Shown here: one piece after another, positions 18,645 through 26,988 of the stretch
Layout: every line of letters starts with the position of its first letter
Position numbering within the stretch: the stretch's first letter is position 1
Assembly (NCBI GenBank): GCA_038320345.1
Contig: JBBQED010000003.1
Location: 248,001-312,000, forward strand
Source: JBBQED01 sp038320345
GTDB lineage: Bacteria; Bacteroidota; Bacteroidia; AKYH767-A; OLB10
Length of the DNA: 64,000 nt
Direction: 5' to 3'
The notes under the pieces: generated by a model
Told to the model about the DNA's origin: nothing
Database searches by the model: none
What the model saw: only the letters and a program-made list of their open reading frames with translations
Position numbers and translations under genes: made by a program

Positions 18645-19187
18645 ATGGAAATTACAAGTTTTGATATTGAAGGTCCCCTATTAATTAAACCCCGCATTTT
18701 TTTTGATGAAAGAGGTTACTTTTTTGAATCCTACAACGAACAGCAATTTAATAAAGCAGGACTAAGCTGGAAGTTTGTGCAGGATAATGAATCTAATTCC
18801 AAAAAAGGTGTGCTAAGAGGATTACATTTCCAGCACCCACCATTTGATCAAGGCAAACTTGTTAGAGTACTGAAAGGAAGTGTGATGGATATTGCTGTCG
18901 ACATCAGAAAATCATCACCGACCTACGGAAAATATGTATCGGCCAAATTATCAGCAGAAAATCATTTAATGATGTGGATACCACCTGGATTTGCGCATGG
19001 TTTCATATCTTTGGAAGACGATACATTGTTCTTGTATAAGTGCACGAACAATTATCACAAAGAATCGGAAAGTGGTATTCTCTGGAACGATCTGGATCTT
19101 TCAATTGATTGGGGACATCCTTCTCCACTGGTGTCAGAAAAAGATCTTGAGCTTAAACCTTTCTGTGAAATTGAAACAAGATTCTAA
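18645..19187 (+). CDS. rfbC: dTDP-4-dehydrorhamnose 3,5-epimerase family protein
   Basis: 180-residue cupin-fold epimerase, normal length for RmlC. It acts on dTDP-4-keto-6-deoxyglucose in the dTDP-L-rhamnose pathway. The signature GVLRGLHFQHPP (with the conserved Arg and His) and the later WIPPGFAHGFISLEDDTLFLYKCT are present. It starts 4 bp after the kinase gene, in the same operon. The other rhamnose genes rmlA, rmlB and rmlD are not in the window, so either they lie elsewhere or the enzyme makes a related 6-deoxysugar. Confidence 0.92.
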   Translation: MEITSFDIEGPLLIKPRIFFDERGYFFESYNEQQFNKAGLSWKFVQDNESNSKKGVLRGLHFQHPPFDQGKLVRVLKGSVMDIAVDIRKSSPTYGKYVSAKLSAENHLMMWIPPGFAHGFISLEDDTLFLYKCTNNYHKESESGILWNDLDLSIDWGHPSPLVSEKDLELKPFCEIETRF

Positions 19188-19211
19188 ATAAGTAAACCAG
19201 CCTGCTGTAGT

Positions 19212-20354
19212 ATGACGGAATGGTTTGTAAATAACGCAAGCATTGTGCTATATGCCACTTTTACAGTGGTAGCATTCATCTTTTCAATGATGATCAACGG
19301 GCTATTTTTGCGCTTTTTCAAAACGCTAGGAATCAGAAATAATGAAGATGGCACCATCATCAGATGGGGAGCGCTCTCCAAACCTTCTGTAGGCGGAATT
19401 ACATTTTACATCATGTTTCTGTTGGCCATAGCCTCCTACTCTATTTTATTTGAACCCACTCAATCCCTCTATCAATATGGATTTGTGGGACTGTTGATCG
19501 CTTGCGCTTCAGGATTTATTATTGGACTTGCAGATGATGCTTATGATACAAAGCCTTTACTCAAATTTGGAATTCAGTTTCTATGTGGCCTTATTCTGAT
19601 CGGTTCCGGAATATGTATCAAGATCTTCCCTTATGCTCTCGCCAATTACATCTTTACAATCTTCTGGGTAGTCGGAATTATGAATTCAGTAAATATGCTG
19701 GATAATATGGATGGCATTACCACCATAGTTTCGATAGGAGTTATCTTCAATACCATTTTCAGAATTGTGATTAATGGTGATATTACCAATATGCATTTAC
19801 TAGTGCTCATTGGTGTTGGTGCTTCTTTACTTGCCTTCCTTCGTTATAACTGGCATCCTTCCAAAATGTATATGGGTGATACAGGTAGTCAGTTTTTAGG
19901 TGTGTTCCTCGCAACGATGGGGATCATCTATTTCTGGAACGATCCCTATGAAAGTGCCGCACCTGCGACCGGAAGATTATTTGCAGCTACTGTAATGACA
20001 TTCATCTTACCAATTTTAGATACTACCGTTGTTGTAACAAATCGATTAGCGAAAGGACAAAGTCCATTTGTGGGTGGAAAAGATCATACTACACATAGTC
20101 TTGCATATCTAGGATTGACGGATCGTGGTGTAGCGTGGGTATTTATTGCGCTCGCCGTTTGTTCATTCTCCCTGAATCTGATGATCGAACTATTCTTTTC
20201 TTCTTGGACCACTGGACTAACGATAGGATTTGCAACCTACTTTTTAGCATTGTTAATTTTCTTTTTCTATACCACCAGAAATAAAAGAGTGCAGAGTCGG
20301 GAGCGATTGCATAAAATAAAAATGTCGCCGCCAACAACGATGGCAGATCATTGA
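19212..20354 (+). CDS. WecA/MraY-family undecaprenyl-phosphate sugar-1-phosphate transferase
   Basis: 380-residue multispan enzyme (about 10 to 11 membrane helices) that starts a lipid-linked glycan by moving a sugar-1-phosphate onto undecaprenyl phosphate. Family motifs are present: LDNMDGITT (the catalytic Asp-rich loop), [10 protein letters not shown] and [10 protein letters not shown]. The WecA-type HIS loop and context argue for a UDP-HexNAc substrate and against peptidoglycan MraY. It closes the first polysaccharide block and its end overlaps that of the convergent trmD by 7 bp. Confidence 0.92.
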   Translation: MTEWFVNNASIVLYATFTVVAFIFSMMINGLFLRFFKTLGIRNNEDGTIIRWGALSKPSVGGITFYIMFLLAIASYSILFEPTQSLYQYGFVGLLIACASGFIIGLADDAYDTKPLLKFGIQFLCGLILIGSGICIKIFPYALANYIFTIFWVVGIMNSVNMLDNMDGITTIVSIGVIFNTIFRIVINGDITNMHLLVLIGVGASLLAFLRYNWHPSKMYMGDTGSQFLGVFLATMGIIYFWNDPYESAAPATGRLFAATVMTFILPILDTTVVVTNRLAKGQSPFVGGKDHTTHSLAYLGLTDRGVAWVFIALAVCSFSLNLMIELFFSSWTTGLTIGFATYFLALLIFFFYTTRNKRVQSRERLHKIKMSPPTTMADH

Positions 20355-21034
20355 TCTTTCTTTTTCAAGAGTTCGGGTCTTCTTGCTTTTGTACGATCTA
20401 CAGCCTGCTCATATCTCCATTGTGCAATGTTTAATTCATGACCAGACAATAAAATATCAGGCACTTTCCATCCTCTAAATTCTGCTGGTCGAGTATAAAC
20501 AGGAGGAGCAATTAAATCATCTTGAAAGGAATCTGATAAAGCTGATGTTTCATCATTCAAAACACCAGGAAGTAATCTAATAACCGCATCACATACAACG
20601 GCTGCTGCTAGTTCACCACCCGACAAAACATAATTCCCTATACTGATTTCACGAGTGATAAAATGTTCACGGATTCTTTCATCAATGCCTTTGTAATGAC
20701 CACATAAAATAATGAGGTTGCCTTTTAATGATAATTGATTTGCCAAAGACTGATCAAGCATTTCACCATCGGGACTCATATAAATTATTTCATCGTAAGT
20801 ACATTTTGATTGTAAATCTTCAATACAAGTAACGATAGGTTCAGGCATCATTACCATCCCCGCACCACCGCCGTAGGCATAATCATCCACGCTTTTATGT
20901 TTGTTAAAAGCATAATCACGGAGGTTCACCAAATTAACTTCCACCAACCCTTTCTGTACAGCACGTTTCAGGATAGAGTGACTAAACGGACTCTCCAATA
21001 ATTCAGGTAAAACAGTAATGATATCTATACGCAT
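20348..21034 (-). CDS. trmD: tRNA (guanine37-N1)-methyltransferase
   Basis: 228-residue SPOUT methyltransferase that forms m1G37 next to the anticodon, preventing frameshifting. The trefoil-knot region shows [26 protein letters not shown] and [15 protein letters not shown], followed by the C-terminal tRNA-binding part. Length is slightly under the usual 240-250. It is not next to rimM, rpsP or rplS as in many bacteria. A promoter element ends only 4 nt before the ATG, which suggests leaderless mRNA. Convergent overlap with the WecA-like gene. Confidence 0.97.
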   Translation of the reverse strand: MRIDIITVLPELLESPFSHSILKRAVQKGLVEVNLVNLRDYAFNKHKSVDDYAYGGGAGMVMMPEPIVTCIEDLQSKCTYDEIIYMSPDGEMLDQSLANQLSLKGNLIILCGHYKGIDERIREHFITREISIGNYVLSGGELAAAVVCDAVIRLLPGVLNDETSALSDSFQDDLIAPPVYTRPAEFRGWKVPDILLSGHELNIAQWRYEQAVDRTKARRPELLKKKDQ

Positions 21035-21038
21035 AGTA

Positions 21039-21070
21039 CAAAGGTAATACGACTAATCCTTAAGCCGAAA
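21039..21070 (-). promoter_or_regulatory. Promoter of trmD, predicted leaderless
   Basis: TTTC (21070-21067), 20-nt spacer and TACCTTTG (21046-21039) match the Bacteroidota consensus with one mismatch at -33. The -7 element ends 4 nt before the ATG at 21034, so transcription should start at or very near the start codon. Confidence 0.65.
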
Positions 21071-21521
21071 GAACTTTCTCCATTTTATAATGTTGAATTG
21101 TTTCATAAAGCAAAAAGGTTGTAGCAGTAGTTTGATAACCACAACGAACATAAAAGGGTACAGCGTTTTCGCGAGCTTGCAAAAACACTTTATTTAAGCC
21201 CCATTCCTGTGCTTTGGCTTCCAATGCTGTAAGAACAATCGCTCCAAGTCCTAAACCCCTCGCAGCTTCATCAACGGCCATATACCGAACTTGAGCTGTT
21301 GAAGCATCAATTTGTTGAATCCTACCGCAGGCTACGACTTCACCATTGGCACGCTGAATCATCAAATGAAATGAGCTGTCTTCTTGATCATCAAATTCGG
21401 TGCCTCGAGGTTGTTGCCAAGGTTCACGCAATACCTTCCAGCGCAGCTCCAAATAACGAACGAAAGCTTCCTTCCCTTGAGGGGAAAGTAAAGTATAGCC
21501 TTCGGGTAAATTTTTAATCAT
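21060..21521 (-). CDS. GNAT-family N-acetyltransferase
   Basis: About 153-residue GNAT enzyme. I chose the ATG at 21521 (MIKNLPEGYTLL) because the longer frame begins with GTG inside the upstream gene and adds 11 residues that do not look conserved. The acetyl-CoA loop is seen in VDEAARGLGLGAIVLTALE, followed by the C-terminal strand region FYVRCGYQTTATTFLLYET. The pattern resembles small ElaA-like or YitI-like acetyltransferases. It overlaps the CoA-transferase gene by 8 bp, so is co-transcribed; substrate unknown. Confidence 0.85.
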   Translation of the reverse strand: MIKNLPEGYTLLSPQGKEAFVRYLELRWKVLREPWQQPRGTEFDDQEDSSFHLMIQRANGEVVACGRIQQIDASTAQVRYMAVDEAARGLGLGAIVLTALEAKAQEWGLNKVFLQARENAVPFYVRCGYQTTATTFLLYETIQHYKMEKVLSA

Positions 21522-22593
21522 ATTCCTGTAAAGTAAATGCAACTGTTTTAACACGTTTACTGATACTTCCGTCTGATTCGTTTTGAACTAAAATCATTTC
21601 AGCTGCTGAAGTAGATTCGAAAACCTGCTTGATGTTCATGATTTTTCCAGCAGGAATTTTTTCTGCGTTTAACTTTTTAAATATTTCTTCCCAACTCAGT
21701 TTCGAGAATTTTTGTTGTAAGATTTCCGCAAGGATCTTCCGATGAATGACTCGTTCTGTATTCTTAGTAAATCGAAGGTCCACTAAAAGTTCAGGGAGAT
21801 CTATAACTCCACATAATCGGATAAATTGTTGGTCAGTACCGGCAGCGATAATAAATTGAAAGTTATCTTCACTATAGAAAACTTCTCCATAAGGTGCAAT
21901 ATTAGGATGTAAAGATCCTGAGAGGCCCGGAACCATTTTATTATTGAGCCAATTCGCGGCTTGATTCGCTAAAGAGGCAAGAGCGCTCTCGTACAATGAT
22001 GTTTCAACAATGGATCCTTTTCCTGATTTCATCCGATGAATCATTGCACACAAAATCCCTTCCTTAAGTTGATGTGCAGCTAAAAGATCAATCAATGCAA
22101 CAGGCATTTTCAGCGGACCACTTTCAGGAGTTCCATTCATCGACATAAAACCTGTTTCTGCTTGTAGAACGGCGTCATATGCCAAACGATCACTATCAAC
22201 AAATCCTTTAATGATAGCAATGATGAGCGAAGGAAACTGTTTCTTTAATGAAGCGGGATCCAAGCCAAACTTAACATCATCCCCAGATTTAAAATTGGAA
22301 ATCATGATCTCTGCATCTTTCAATTCCTCGAAAGCCTGTTCACGATCTTTCTCATTTTTTAAATCCAGAAAAACTACTTTTTTATTCCAGTTAACGGAGT
22401 GATAATAGGCAGAAATATTTAATGTTGCTGGTTCTCCTGGTTGCTTCCAACTACGGGTAAGATCGCCGCCGTTCTTATTTTCAATCTTAATAACTGTTGC
22501 GCCCAGCTCAGCAAAAAACATTCCCACTGCGGGACCAGCGAGTACACTCGAAAATTCGACAACTTTAATTCTTTTAAAAATTTTATCTGTCAT
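21514..22593 (-). CDS. CaiB/BaiF-type (family III) CoA-transferase
   Basis: 359-residue enzyme that moves CoA between carboxylic acids. The N-terminus VVEFSSVLAGPAVGMFFAELGATVIKIE is the typical family start with its CoA-binding GA-TVIK-E segment. The catalytic Asp is expected in LAYDAVLQAETGFMSMNG. It is some 40 residues shorter than average (about 400) but has the C-terminal ending with EEIFKKLNAEKIPAGKI. It sits 4 bp downstream of the amidinotransferase-fold gene and overlaps the GNAT, so the three genes look like one operon; the shared substrate is not evident. Confidence 0.9.
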   Translation of the reverse strand: MTDKIFKRIKVVEFSSVLAGPAVGMFFAELGATVIKIENKNGGDLTRSWKQPGEPATLNISAYYHSVNWNKKVVFLDLKNEKDREQAFEELKDAEIMISNFKSGDDVKFGLDPASLKKQFPSLIIAIIKGFVDSDRLAYDAVLQAETGFMSMNGTPESGPLKMPVALIDLLAAHQLKEGILCAMIHRMKSGKGSIVETSLYESALASLANQAANWLNNKMVPGLSGSLHPNIAPYGEVFYSEDNFQFIIAAGTDQQFIRLCGVIDLPELLVDLRFTKNTERVIHRKILAEILQQKFSKLSWEEIFKKLNAEKIPAGKIMNIKQVFESTSAAEMILVQNESDGSISKRVKTVAFTLQEYD

Positions 22594-22597
22594 TTAA

Positions 22598-23530
22598 TTA
22601 GGATTGAATTTCGGGTAGAAATATTTCCGCCATCATACATCTTACACTCCCTCCTCCTATTGCTTCAATGACTGGAATAGGTACTGGAAAAAGATTGGTA
22701 TTTTCCATCAATGTATGCAAATGATCATCACTTAAAGCATCGAAAGCATTTGCGGAAATTACGGTAATCAGATCCCCATCATTATTTTTAACTTGCAACA
22801 TATTTCCTGCAAATTGATTCATCTCTTCCATATCAATCTCAAGGACTATTCTTCCGCTTTGCTTCAAGGAATGAACTACTTGCTCACGTTCATGGCTATC
22901 CGAAATAACATCTGCACAAACTACAATATACGTTTCGCCGATATGCATCATTACATTGGTATGATAGAGTGGCGAACCATCTTTACTTCGAGTATGAAAT
23001 CCAATTGGGGTATAATGCATCAACGTACAAAATCGTTCAAATACTTCTTGATCTGTACGCGGGCTATAAGCAGCGTAGGCGATTTTGTTTTTATGATCCA
23101 ATACCATGCTTCCAGTTCCTTCTAAAAACTTATTTTCGTTTTCAAAAACAGAAAGATCATGGATCTGGTTGACAACAAATTTCTGTTTAATTTCCTCCAG
23201 CAATTCAAGATTTTTTTCTCTTCTGCGATTTGAGGTCATCATCGGATAAATTACAATTGTTCCATCCTCATGAAAACTGATCCAGTTGTTAGGAAAAATT
23301 GCATCCGGTGCCAATGGATCATTAGAAGCAGTTGCAATCACTCGGATTCCCGTTTCCTTCAATCCCGAGAGCATACGGTCAAACTCCTCTAATCCTGCAT
23401 GATGAATAGCTTCATCATCGGCTTCCAAAATCGTCTGAAATGAATTACTCGCCGCCGTCTCCTTGTTATTCCCAAAAAAAGCAGGCCGAATCATCCAAAT
23501 CGCTGCTGCCGCTTGAACTGAATTTTTCAT
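22598..23530 (-). CDS. Amidinotransferase-fold hydrolase, CtlX-like
   Basis: About 310 residues from the ATG at 23530 (MKNSVQAAAAIWMIRPA); an upstream in-frame ATG at 23587 would add 19 residues not expected in the family and would crowd the divergent gene. The pentein fold active-site parts are present: APDAIFPNNWISFH with conserved Asp, HTNVMMHIGETYIVVC with catalytic His, and the terminal GGGSVRCMMAEIF with the nucleophile Cys. This group is annotated as citrulline-utilisation hydrolase or arginine deiminase-related protein. It is first in the operon with CoA-transferase and GNAT genes. The exact guanidino or ureido substrate is not determined. Confidence 0.87.
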   Translation of the reverse strand: MKNSVQAAAAIWMIRPAFFGNNKETAASNSFQTILEADDEAIHHAGLEEFDRMLSGLKETGIRVIATASNDPLAPDAIFPNNWISFHEDGTIVIYPMMTSNRRREKNLELLEEIKQKFVVNQIHDLSVFENENKFLEGTGSMVLDHKNKIAYAAYSPRTDQEVFERFCTLMHYTPIGFHTRSKDGSPLYHTNVMMHIGETYIVVCADVISDSHEREQVVHSLKQSGRIVLEIDMEEMNQFAGNMLQVKNNDGDLITVISANAFDALSDDHLHTLMENTNLFPVPIPVIEAIGGGSVRCMMAEIFLPEIQS

Positions 23531-23606
23531 CTTGCTAAATTGCAGAATTCCCTCATAAGGTTTTCCGAAAAATTCAACTATCCTCATAATTCTCTACTTT
23601 AGTTTC

Positions 23607-24161
23607 ATGCAAAAATGGAAATACCTGTGCCTTGGCTGCTTGAGCTTGTTCATTGTGATCCTACTTTTCCCGCTGACAGGAAGAATGAACGAACGGATTG
23701 ATCTTTCAGGATCACTTCGCGATACCTTAGTTAAACTTGGAACTTATGCAGCGGCTCATGGTGATGTACCCGTTTCAGCTATACTCACTTATAATGATCT
23801 AATTATTGGAACAGGATGCAATGACGTAATTCAAGCGAATCATGTTGGTGGACATGCTGAACTAAATGCAATTTCAGCAGCAATAAAAAAATACGGAATG
23901 GGTGAATTTAATCAGCTAGATCGAAACTACCTGCGACTCATTACAACGTATGAACCTTGCGCTATGTGTAGAGCAGCAATTGCTGAATATCGCATTCATG
24001 ATATACGCGTACTCAAATATAAATCACTAATACAGTATTGGAAAGAATGGCTAAGCATGCAAAGAGTAATCATCAACAGTCATCCTGCTGGTGAATCTTC
24101 CATGCAGGATTCTCTCTTTCGCCTTCATCCCGGATTCCATGAAAAAAATTTGGAACAATAA
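23607..24161 (+). CDS. Membrane-anchored cytidine/deoxycytidylate-type deaminase
   Basis: 184 residues. The zinc site is complete: GGHAELNAI (His83, catalytic Glu85) and EPCAMCRAAI (Cys118, Cys121), as in guanine deaminase and TadA-like nucleoside deaminases. What is odd is an N-terminal hydrophobic segment (YLCLGCLSLFIVILLFPLTG, residues 6-25) preceded by basic residues, which suggests a signal anchor and places the catalytic domain outside the cytoplasm; the usual enzymes are soluble and cytosolic. No lipobox is obvious. It is divergent from the CtlX-like gene. Substrate unknown; free purine base or nucleoside is the best guess. Confidence 0.82.
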   Translation: MQKWKYLCLGCLSLFIVILLFPLTGRMNERIDLSGSLRDTLVKLGTYAAAHGDVPVSAILTYNDLIIGTGCNDVIQANHVGGHAELNAISAAIKKYGMGEFNQLDRNYLRLITTYEPCAMCRAAIAEYRIHDIRVLKYKSLIQYWKEWLSMQRVIINSHPAGESSMQDSLFRLHPGFHEKNLEQ

Positions 24162-24202
24162 CAAATTTATAAAAAGTGTCGTCTGAAAAACAGAAGACTC
24201 CT

Positions 24203-24471
24203 AAAGGCAAAAAGTGCTAGCAAGCCGAAAATTTCTTCCCCGTTTATTCCCACGTTCAACGGATTATACATAATGAGTCGGATCGTGCTTGAAGTATCAA
24301 TAAAAAATACTACCCGAGCTGCAGCAGATTCACTTTTGGCGGTTATAACATCCCAACATGTTTTGTAGATTTCAAATCGATATCAGCCATCAAGGGGAAT
24401 TTCATCAATATCACCAGATCCTTATTTGCATTTTGTACCCATGAAATATGGGAATAGACGTTACTATTGAA
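24203..24471 (-). pseudogene. Remnant of a 1-Cys (Prx6-type) peroxiredoxin
   Basis: No open frame remains, but two frames on the minus strand give convincing pieces of the peroxiredoxin C-terminal half. The first reads SHISWVQNANKDLV then KFPLMADIDLK and GML before a TAA at 24345; after a frame change it continues AARVVFFIDTSSTIRLIMYN and PLNVGINGEEIF. These match the family segments HISWI, FPIIADPD, RAVFIIDP-IR and YPLSTGRNIDEIL. The N-terminal half with the peroxidatic Cys is gone. It lies between aroQ and the deaminase gene, and accounts for most of the 341-bp gap there. Confidence 0.75.
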
Positions 24472-24502
24472 TTATTAGAAAATCATTTCAATGGACGTAT
24501 AA

Positions 24503-24931
24503 CTATTTAGTATTCAAATAAATAAAATGTTGAATGGCGAGTTCATATCCCTGAAGTCCGAGTCCTGAAATCATTCCAATGCAATATTTAGCCATCAGAC
24601 TTTGTTGACGAAACTCTTCTCTTGCCATCAAATTAGAAATGTGGACTTCAATAACGGGAGAAGTTATAGCGGCAATAGCATCGGCGAGTGCTACCGAAGT
24701 ATGCGTATATCCCCCACCATTAAAAATGATCCCATCCGCAGTAAAACCAACACTTTGAATTTTGTTAATCAACTCACCTTCCACGTTGCTCTGATAATAA
24801 TTCAGCTGTAGGTCGGGATAATTGACAGATAGTTGCTCAATGAAACTATCAAAGTTTTGTGTTCCGTAAATTTCCGGTTCTCTGATCCCTACTAAATTCA
24901 GGTTCGGACCGTTAATGATATGAATCGTCAT
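24503..24931 (-). CDS. aroQ: Type II 3-dehydroquinate dehydratase
   Basis: 142-residue cytosolic enzyme of the shikimate pathway, converting 3-dehydroquinate to 3-dehydroshikimate. Typical start IHIINGPNLNLVGIREPEIYG (Asn-Leu-Asn, and the lid Tyr in YG), then YYQSNVEGELI, GIIFNGGGYTHTSVAL and EVHISNLMAREEFR with the catalytic His. Full length for the dodecameric type II family. Stand-alone gene; the other shikimate genes are not nearby. A near -7 match (TACTTTAG) lies upstream. Confidence 0.97.
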   Translation of the reverse strand: MTIHIINGPNLNLVGIREPEIYGTQNFDSFIEQLSVNYPDLQLNYYQSNVEGELINKIQSVGFTADGIIFNGGGYTHTSVALADAIAAITSPVIEVHISNLMAREEFRQQSLMAKYCIGMISGLGLQGYELAIQHFIYLNTK

Positions 24932-25018
24932 AATGCTAGCTAAAGTATAGTTTTCAGATCAATTGTACTCTAAAGATAAAGCAAAATACCTGTTCATGAA
25001 ACAATGCATAATTCCAAA

Positions 25019-25045
25019 TTGCCAAACACGAATTCAATAACTTTG
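25019..25045 (+). promoter_or_regulatory. Putative promoter of the Xer recombinase gene
   Basis: TTG (25019-25021) and TAACTTTG (25038-25045) are separated by 16 nt, slightly under the usual spacing. The -7 element ends 19 nt before the ATG. Confidence 0.45.
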
Positions 25046-25064
25046 TTGTACAATTGAAAGAGAT

Positions 25065-25967
25065 ATGAGGGCATGGGATCCTTACTTAAAGGGCTTTAAA
25101 AGTTATTTGCGGCTAGAGCGATCTCTTTCTGCGAATACACTTGATGCCTATCTTTTGGATCTTGAAAAATTGATTCAATATCTCGATGCCGAGCAGATTA
25201 AGCTGTTACCCGAGCAAATTAAATATGAGCACCTGACGAAATTTATTCAGTGGGTGCACGAACTGGGAATGACATCACGCAGTCAGGCGAGAGTACTTTC
25301 AGGCATTAAAGCATTTTACAAATACCTGCTGATGGAAAATCTGATTCAGGATGATCCAACTGCATTAATAGAAGGCCCTAAAATCGGGCAGAAACTTCCT
25401 GATTTTCTTACAGTAGAAGAGATTAATAAAATACTAGATGCGATCGATCGTAGTAAGCCAGAAGGAGAACGGAACAAGGCACTTCTTGAAACACTGTACT
25501 CTTGTGGATTGAGGGTTTCCGAATTAGTGAATCTGAAATTAAGTCAGACTTTCATGGATATTGGATTTGTTAAAGTAACTGGCAAAGGAAATAAAGAACG
25601 TCTGATCCCTTTAGGAAATTCAGCCATCAAGCAAATTAAAATTTATATTGAATCCTATCGTAATCATCAGAATATTCATCACGATCATGAGGATTTCTTA
25701 TTCCTAAATAGAAGAGGAAAAAAATTAACACGAGTGATGATCTTTACCATCATCAAAGATTTGTTGAAAATAACTGGCTTAAGGAAAACAATTAGTCCTC
25801 ATACTTTCCGCCATTCGTTTGCCACGCATTTGATTGAAGGAGGAGCTGATTTGCGAGCGATCCAGGAAATGCTTGGACATAGTAGCATTACGACCACCGA
25901 AATTTATACGCACCTCGACCGCGACTACCTTCGATCTGCGATTCTACAATATCATCCAAGAGGATAA
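25065..25967 (+). CDS. xerD: Site-specific tyrosine recombinase XerD/XerC
   Basis: 300-residue recombinase, the usual length for Xer proteins that resolve chromosome dimers at dif. An N-terminal SAM-like core-binding domain (FKSYLRLERSLSANTLDAYL) is followed by the catalytic domain with all expected residues: Arg150 in SCGLRVSEL, Lys in GKGNKERLIPL, HTFRH (His246, Arg249), LGHSS (His272) and the nucleophile Tyr281 in EIYTH. The choice of XerD over XerC rests on the LRVSEL and overall look and is not certain. No dif site was found, and there are no phage or integron genes around it, which supports a housekeeping role. Confidence 0.92.
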   Translation: MRAWDPYLKGFKSYLRLERSLSANTLDAYLLDLEKLIQYLDAEQIKLLPEQIKYEHLTKFIQWVHELGMTSRSQARVLSGIKAFYKYLLMENLIQDDPTALIEGPKIGQKLPDFLTVEEINKILDAIDRSKPEGERNKALLETLYSCGLRVSELVNLKLSQTFMDIGFVKVTGKGNKERLIPLGNSAIKQIKIYIESYRNHQNIHHDHEDFLFLNRRGKKLTRVMIFTIIKDLLKITGLRKTISPHTFRHSFATHLIEGGADLRAIQEMLGHSSITTTEIYTHLDRDYLRSAILQYHPRG

Positions 25968-26144
25968 AATCTACCTGCGGTACAAGTCTAAATGTCAGAT
26001 TATTACAACAGTTTTTTAATCATTTCCGCTGATTATTGAATCCTTTGAATAGCTTTTTTATTTTTAGAAATACCCATAAATGATCCTAGCTGAAATGAAA
26101 TAAACAATTTTTTTTATACATTTAGCAAACCTAAAAAAGTATAT

Positions 26145-26861
26145 ATGGCGTACGAGTTTCAGGAGGCAAGTATTGTAAAAATCATCGATGAAAACGATGT
26201 TGTAAAAAGGTATTTTATTAAAGTACCAGATACTGTTCCATTTAGCTTTAAAGCTGGGCAATTTATAATGCTGAATCTACCCATTCCTACTAAATATACT
26301 AATCGCAGTTATTCCATTGCATCTGCTCCTTCCGATGATAATATATTTGAACTGTGTATTGTGCTCAATCCTAACGGTCAGGGCACCCCGCATATGTTTG
26401 AAACATTTGATGTAGGGACAAAAGTGATGATATCAAAAGTACTCGGTAAATTTGTTATACCTGATCCCATTGAAAGAGATCTCTGTTTTATTTGTACAGG
26501 AACAGGAATAGCACCTTTACGTTCTCAAGTCGTGGATATTTTGAATAAAGGAATTCCGCATAAAAATATGTACATGGTTTTCGGCAACCGCTGGGAAAAA
26601 GATATCCTTTATCGCAATGAAATGGAATCACTGCAGGAACAGTATCCTTCCTTTAAATTTATCCCTGTGTTATCGAGAAAAAATGAAGGGTGGCAGGGTA
26701 AAACCGGTTACGTACATAGTATCTATGAAGAAATATTCCACAACCGTCAACCTGCATACTTTTATATCTGCGGATGGGCCGATATGCTGAAAGAAGCTCG
26801 TCAAAGAATAGAAGCTATGGGCTACGACAGAAAATCGATTCGTTTTGAATCTTACGATTAA
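26145..26861 (+). CDS. Ferredoxin--NADP reductase-like flavoprotein
   Basis: 238-residue FAD/NAD(P)-binding oxidoreductase of the FNR superfamily. FAD-binding barrel with RSYSIASAP (RxYS motif near residue 54), then the nucleotide-binding half with CTGTGIAPLRSQ and the terminal FYICGWADMLKEA and RFESYD end. Length equals short bacterial FNRs with no fused ferredoxin. PyrK (dihydroorotate dehydrogenase subunit) is less likely because its C-terminal cysteine cluster for 2Fe-2S is absent. Stand-alone gene; the partner ferredoxin is not in the window. Confidence 0.86.
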   Translation: MAYEFQEASIVKIIDENDVVKRYFIKVPDTVPFSFKAGQFIMLNLPIPTKYTNRSYSIASAPSDDNIFELCIVLNPNGQGTPHMFETFDVGTKVMISKVLGKFVIPDPIERDLCFICTGTGIAPLRSQVVDILNKGIPHKNMYMVFGNRWEKDILYRNEMESLQEQYPSFKFIPVLSRKNEGWQGKTGYVHSIYEEIFHNRQPAYFYICGWADMLKEARQRIEAMGYDRKSIRFESYD

Positions 26862-26988
26862 TCTACCCGCTCAAGTTTAGAATATGATAAAAGTTATCCT
26901 ATTTCTTGAGAACATAATAAATTATTTAGAAAAGCGTTGCTGAGTGATTCTTGCTCAATGCTAGAAGTTTTAGTTATTTTTACAGGAA

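Noticed and set aside
23531..23587. Upstream ATG of the CtlX-like gene
   Set aside because: It adds 19 residues before the conserved start region and leaves only 19 bp to the divergent gene; the ATG at 23530 is preferred, though not proven.
25065..25967. Xer recombinase as an integrase of a mobile element
   Set aside because: Length of 300 residues and motifs fit housekeeping Xer; there are no att repeats, phage, relaxase or cargo genes around it.
26145..26861. Ferredoxin reductase-like gene as PyrK of dihydroorotate dehydrogenase
   Set aside because: The cysteine cluster for the 2Fe-2S centre at the PyrK C-terminus is missing and no pyrD is adjacent.
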